A stretch of 64,000 nt of DNA from the NCBI RefSeq assembly GCF_016820515.1, contig NZ_JADHDV010000020.1, positions 1 through 64,000 on the forward strand, read 5' to 3'. This document shows positions 61,568-64,000 of the stretch, in pieces. Positions within the stretch are counted from its first letter, which is position 1, and every line of letters begins with the position of its first letter. The translations under genes and the position numbers were made by a program. The stretch comes from Pseudoxanthomonas beigongshangi. GTDB taxonomy: Bacteria > Pseudomonadota > Gammaproteobacteria > Xanthomonadales > Xanthomonadaceae. Under the pieces are notes generated by a model that had not been told where the DNA came from, made no database searches, and saw only the letters and a list, made by a program, of their open reading frames with translations.

Positions 61568-62647
61568 GTGAAATCCCTATCCACTTCCTTGTTGCTGGCA
61601 GCGCTGCTGGCCGGTTGCGCGGGCCAGCACATGACCCACCGCGGTTCCGCCAATGGCGGCACCGTCGAGGGCAGCGACGCGCGCATGGTCGCGATCACGC
61701 CCGAACTGGTCGCCGCGCCGCGCCAGGCGGTCACGCTGCCGACCGAGCTTGCCGGCTACAAGCCCGAGATTTACCGCATCCAGCCCGGCGACACGATCCT
61801 CGTCACCGTCTGGGATCACCCGGAACTGACCACGCCCGCGGGCAACCAGCAGCAGGCCGTCACCAACGGTCGGCTGGTACAGCCCGATGGCACGTTCTTC
61901 TATCCGTACGCGGGCAAGATGAACGTCAAGGGCATGACCATCGAGGAACTGCGCAGCGGCCTGTCCACGCGTCTGGGGCAGTACCTGCGTTCCCCGCAGA
62001 TCGACGTCAACGTGGTCGGCCACGGCGGACGCGTCGCCCTGCAGGGCGCGTTCGTCGACACCTCGCCACAGGAATTCACCACCGTGCCGCTGACGCTGGC
62101 GCAGGCGGTCGGCAAGGCGCGCATCAACGTGGAGGAAGCGGATCTCGCCGGCTTCGTGCTGACCCGCGACGGGCACGATTATCCGCTGGATCTGGATGCA
62201 CTGAACCGGGATGGCAAGGTCGCCGCCGACGTTTACCTCAAGCCCGGCGATCGGCTGTACCTGCCGTTCAACGACCGCAAGGAGGTCTACGTGGTCGGCG
62301 AAGTGATGCGCCCGCAGGCGATCAACTTCAAGACCACCGACATGAGCCTGACCCAGGCGCTCGGCCGCACCGGCGGCCTGAACCCGACCACCGCCAAGGG
62401 CAGCGCGGTCTACGTGATCCGCGGCATGGAGGATCTGCAGCGCGAACCGGCCACCGTCTATCACCTGGACGCCGGTTCGCCCGCGGCCTTCGCGCTGGCG
62501 GATCGCTTCCCGCTGCGCGCCGGCGACGTGGTGTGGGTGGGACCGGCCGGCGTGACCCGCTGGAACCGCTTCCTGACCCAGTTGTTGCCGTTGTCGGGCA
62601 TCATCAGCAACGCCGCGTCGGCGCAGTACGACTTCGACCGCAATTGA
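61568..62647 (+). CDS. Wza/GumB-type polysaccharide export lipoprotein
   Basis: A 359-residue outer-membrane export protein. The signal MKSLSTSLLLAALLAGC has a lipobox LAGC (lipidated C17). Poly_export core IQPGDTILVTVWDHPELT, YPYAGKMNVKGMTIEELRSG and two SLBB-type repeats (VALQGAFVDTSPQEFTTVPL; VYVVGEVMRPQAINFKT) follow; LTQALGRTGGLNP fits. The GTG at 61568 has GAGG upstream. The 170-base gap before it contains TTGACA at 61499 but no clear -10. It is the last EPS gene; Wzc is its partner. Confidence 0.92.
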   Translation: MKSLSTSLLLAALLAGCAGQHMTHRGSANGGTVEGSDARMVAITPELVAAPRQAVTLPTELAGYKPEIYRIQPGDTILVTVWDHPELTTPAGNQQQAVTNGRLVQPDGTFFYPYAGKMNVKGMTIEELRSGLSTRLGQYLRSPQIDVNVVGHGGRVALQGAFVDTSPQEFTTVPLTLAQAVGKARINVEEADLAGFVLTRDGHDYPLDLDALNRDGKVAADVYLKPGDRLYLPFNDRKEVYVVGEVMRPQAINFKTTDMSLTQALGRTGGLNPTTAKGSAVYVIRGMEDLQREPATVYHLDAGSPAAFALADRFPLRAGDVVWVGPAGVTRWNRFLTQLLPLSGIISNAASAQYDFDRN

Positions 62648-62725
62648 TGGGGTGACCGGGTCGCGCCTCGTGACGCGGCCGACCCGGGAAAAGCGGACGA
62701 CGACGGCGGAACCGCATCAAAAAAA

Positions 62726-62759
62726 CAAAGGCGACGGCCGTTTCCGACCGTCGCCTTTG
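62726..62759. terminator. Hairpin downstream of the wza-type gene
   Basis: A perfect 12-base stem CAAAGGCGACGG / CCGTCGCCTTTG with a 10-base loop. Seven A's flank it on the left, so on the minus strand it has a T-run and could terminate leftward reads. For the rightward wza transcript it lacks a U-tract. Confidence 0.6.
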
Positions 62760-62786
62760 CTCATGTGCCCTGCGAAAGGCTCCTGT

Positions 62787-62925
62787 GGAGAACCGAAGGG
62801 TCATCCAGACGATCGACCGGCCCTTTGTCCACCGGGCGAGAAGCGGTGTGCCCGGCGTGGGTTCTCCTGTGGCTGCCGATGGTCCGTGGGTCCGGAAACT
62901 GCGGAAAACGAACCCCGCTGAATGT
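62787..62925. ncRNA. Putative structured non-coding element, copy B
   Basis: GGAGAACC (62787-62794) pairs with GGTTCTCC (62860-62867), then TGTGGCTGC follows, and CTGAATGTC starts at 62918. ATCCAGACGA and GACCGGCC lie in the loop, as in copy A at 43583. The element sits in a 467-base gene-free stretch (62648-63114) about 190 bases before a rightward gene. The two copies differ in loop bases and lengths yet keep the pairing, as expected for RNA; strand and function are unknown. Confidence 0.5.
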
Positions 62926-63114
62926 CGGCGTGACCGGCGTATCGTCAAAGGAGGGTGTGCCGGTGCCACGCGCCCACCATGCCTTCGGCAATGGCAAGAG
63001 CGGGTGGAGCCGGTGTGGCGAAAGCGTTATCGGCCGGCGCTGTTCAGGGCGCATTTGACGATATGAATACAGGCGGCGTGATATTCCTGCCGCTCGTTAC
63101 GGGAGGCTAGGCAC

Positions 63115-63486
63115 ATGGGTTCGATCCATCCCCCAGCGCGCCGCTGGTATCGCTGCGAAGTCGTCGATGTCCAGGCCGAATTGAGGTACTGGAAACTGGA
63201 ATACGTGTCCCACGACTTCCATGAACCGGGCACGTCGTTCTCACGCTACGAGCCGGTGCTCAGGTTCGCCTACGACGCCTACCTGCGCCATCACGCGCAG
63301 CCGCTGGCCGACGTCATCGACGTCCTCCACCACAAGTACGTCGAGACCTTCGACAGCTGGAGCATGCTGCCGTGGCCGCGCGCCGAGGCCGTCCTGCGCG
63401 AAGTCTGGCTGCGCATGGGCGCGCCGCTGGAAAGCCTGCGGGTCACGCCGCCGCTCGAACGCGACTCGCGCCTGCGCCTGCATTGA
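63115..63486 (+). CDS. Hypothetical protein
   Basis: A 123-residue soluble protein, aromatic- and His-rich (WYRCEVVDVQAELRYWKLEY, FAYDAYLRHHAQPLADVIDV), ending in basic SRLRLH. GGGAGG precedes the ATG. It might be a small regulator or enzyme, but I recognise no family. It stands alone, convergent with the partial gene at 63529. Confidence 0.65.
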   Translation: MGSIHPPARRWYRCEVVDVQAELRYWKLEYVSHDFHEPGTSFSRYEPVLRFAYDAYLRHHAQPLADVIDVLHHKYVETFDSWSMLPWPRAEAVLREVWLRMGAPLESLRVTPPLERDSRLRLH

Positions 63487-63528
63487 TCCGGGAACGCGAT
63501 CGACGCGTTCCCCGGATCCGCCGCACCT

Positions 63529-64000
63529 TCACTTCAGCCGTTCGAGCACCGCGTTGGCCACGCCGATCGCGGACGCCGGATTCTGGCCGGTGACGAGTTC
63601 GCGATCGATCACCACGTTGGCGGCCCAGGGTGAAGTGTTGCTGACGTGGTGCGCGCCGGCCGTTTCCAGCGCGGTCTGCGGATAGAACTTCATCTCGCCA
63701 CCGCCCAGCGCGCCCTTGGCCTGTTCCTCCTCCTGGTTGCTGATCACCGTGAACCGGTAACCGGCATAGATCCAGTCGGCCGGTGCCGCCGGCGTGCCGC
63801 CCGCTTCCAGCGCGCCGATGAAGGTGCCGTTGCCGGGCAGGGTCGACAGCAATGCGATCGGGCCGTGGCAGACCAGCGCGGTGGTCTTGCCGCGGCCGTG
63901 GAAGTCCGCCAGCAGGCGGCCCATCGCCGGCGAGGCCAGCAGATCCTGCATGGGCGCATGGCCGCCGGGCACGTACACCGCGTCGAACTGGCCGTAGCCC
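63529..64000 (-). CDS. DJ-1/PfpI family protein, 5' end outside window
   Basis: At least 157 residues of a DJ-1/PfpI/ThiJ-type protein run to the window edge without a start. The visible sequence GYGQFDAVYVPGGHAPMQDL and TALVCHGPIALLSTL carries the nucleophile-elbow cysteine followed by histidine, and SPWAANVVIDRELVTGQNPA is the usual C-terminal part. Members include chaperones, deglycase-like and glyoxalase III-type enzymes; which type this is cannot be told. Confidence 0.88.
   Translation of the reverse strand, partial: GYGQFDAVYVPGGHAPMQDLLASPAMGRLLADFHGRGKTTALVCHGPIALLSTLPGNGTFIGALEAGGTPAAPADWIYAGYRFTVISNQEEEQAKGALGGGEMKFYPQTALETAGAHHVSNTSPWAANVVIDRELVTGQNPASAIGVANAVLERLK

Noticed and set aside
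63110-63130. GGGTTCGATCC resembling a tRNA T-arm
   Set aside because: It is the start of the 123-residue gene (ATG GGT TCG ATC C); flanking bases do not make a T stem or acceptor stem.

Overview
The window comes from a GC-rich (roughly two thirds G+C) gammaproteobacterium. It most resembles the Lysobacterales/Xanthomonadales (Lysobacter, Luteimonas, Pseudoxanthomonas, Thermomonas and relatives). The reasons are the dispersed GTGGGAGCGACGTNAGTCGCGA REP repeats, the CAATGGATTCCAGCT-type repeats, the combination of nap, quinol NO reductase and FNR genes, and a Wzx/Wzy-type exopolysaccharide cluster. Genus cannot be fixed from the sequence alone. Many neighbouring genes overlap by 1-4 bases (ATGA, GTGA, TGATG), so operon boundaries are easy to read. 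All functions are inferred from sequence features; no database search was run.

Region 1 (1-18.4 kb) is an anaerobic nitrate/NO respiration island. Leftward genes are: an AroQ chorismate-mutase/UbiT fusion with nadA and nadB; an NnrS operon (nnrS, SirB-like, a 46-residue Cys protein, DUF2249, a second NnrS-like membrane protein); the quinol-dependent NO reductase; and hemN-fnr. Rightward genes are moeA and mobA (molybdenum cofactor) and napEFDABC. At least five near-consensus FNR boxes (TTGAC-N4-ATCAA type) sit upstream of ubiT, nnrS, norB, hemN and a 49-residue membrane protein. Several have a TANNNT -10 at the class II distance, so the FNR encoded here probably controls the island. No nitrite or nitrous oxide reductase is in the window.

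Region 2 (18.4-46.1 kb) holds sensory and stress functions: a GAF-PAS-PAS-PAS hybrid histidine kinase, an ABC1/UbiB-like kinase, UdgX uracil-DNA glycosylase, a YghA-like reductase, a BON protein, a KGG-repeat stress protein, a sigma-54 activator with a tiny DHp-like partner, an orphan RES toxin-like protein, an MscS channel, an operon for trehalose (otsB-otsA) with a glycosyltransferase and a debranching-type glucosidase, MgtC, a PAS-EAL phosphodiesterase and a ferritin-like protein. It reads as desiccation, osmotic and DNA-damage protection.

Region 3 (45.6-62.7 kb) is an exopolysaccharide locus: a low-molecular-weight tyrosine phosphatase, a WecA initiating transferase fused to a degenerate WecB-like domain, a Wzc-type tyrosine autokinase, an amidotransferase-like AsnB protein, two Tat-exported beta-helix proteins, a GT4, a flippase, a pyruvyltransferase, a GT2, an EpsG/Wzy-type polymerase, a YdcF protein and the Wza export lipoprotein. 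The last 1.3 kb hold a structured non-coding element, a small hypothetical gene and a partial DJ-1/PfpI gene.

The most unusual items are (i) the AroQ-UbiT fusion with an intact chorismate-mutase active site, (ii) a duplicated non-coding element at about 43.6 and 62.8 kb with matching long-range stems, (iii) the WecA-pseudoWecB fusion, and (iv) FNR promoters placed so that hemN and nnrS mRNAs may be leaderless.
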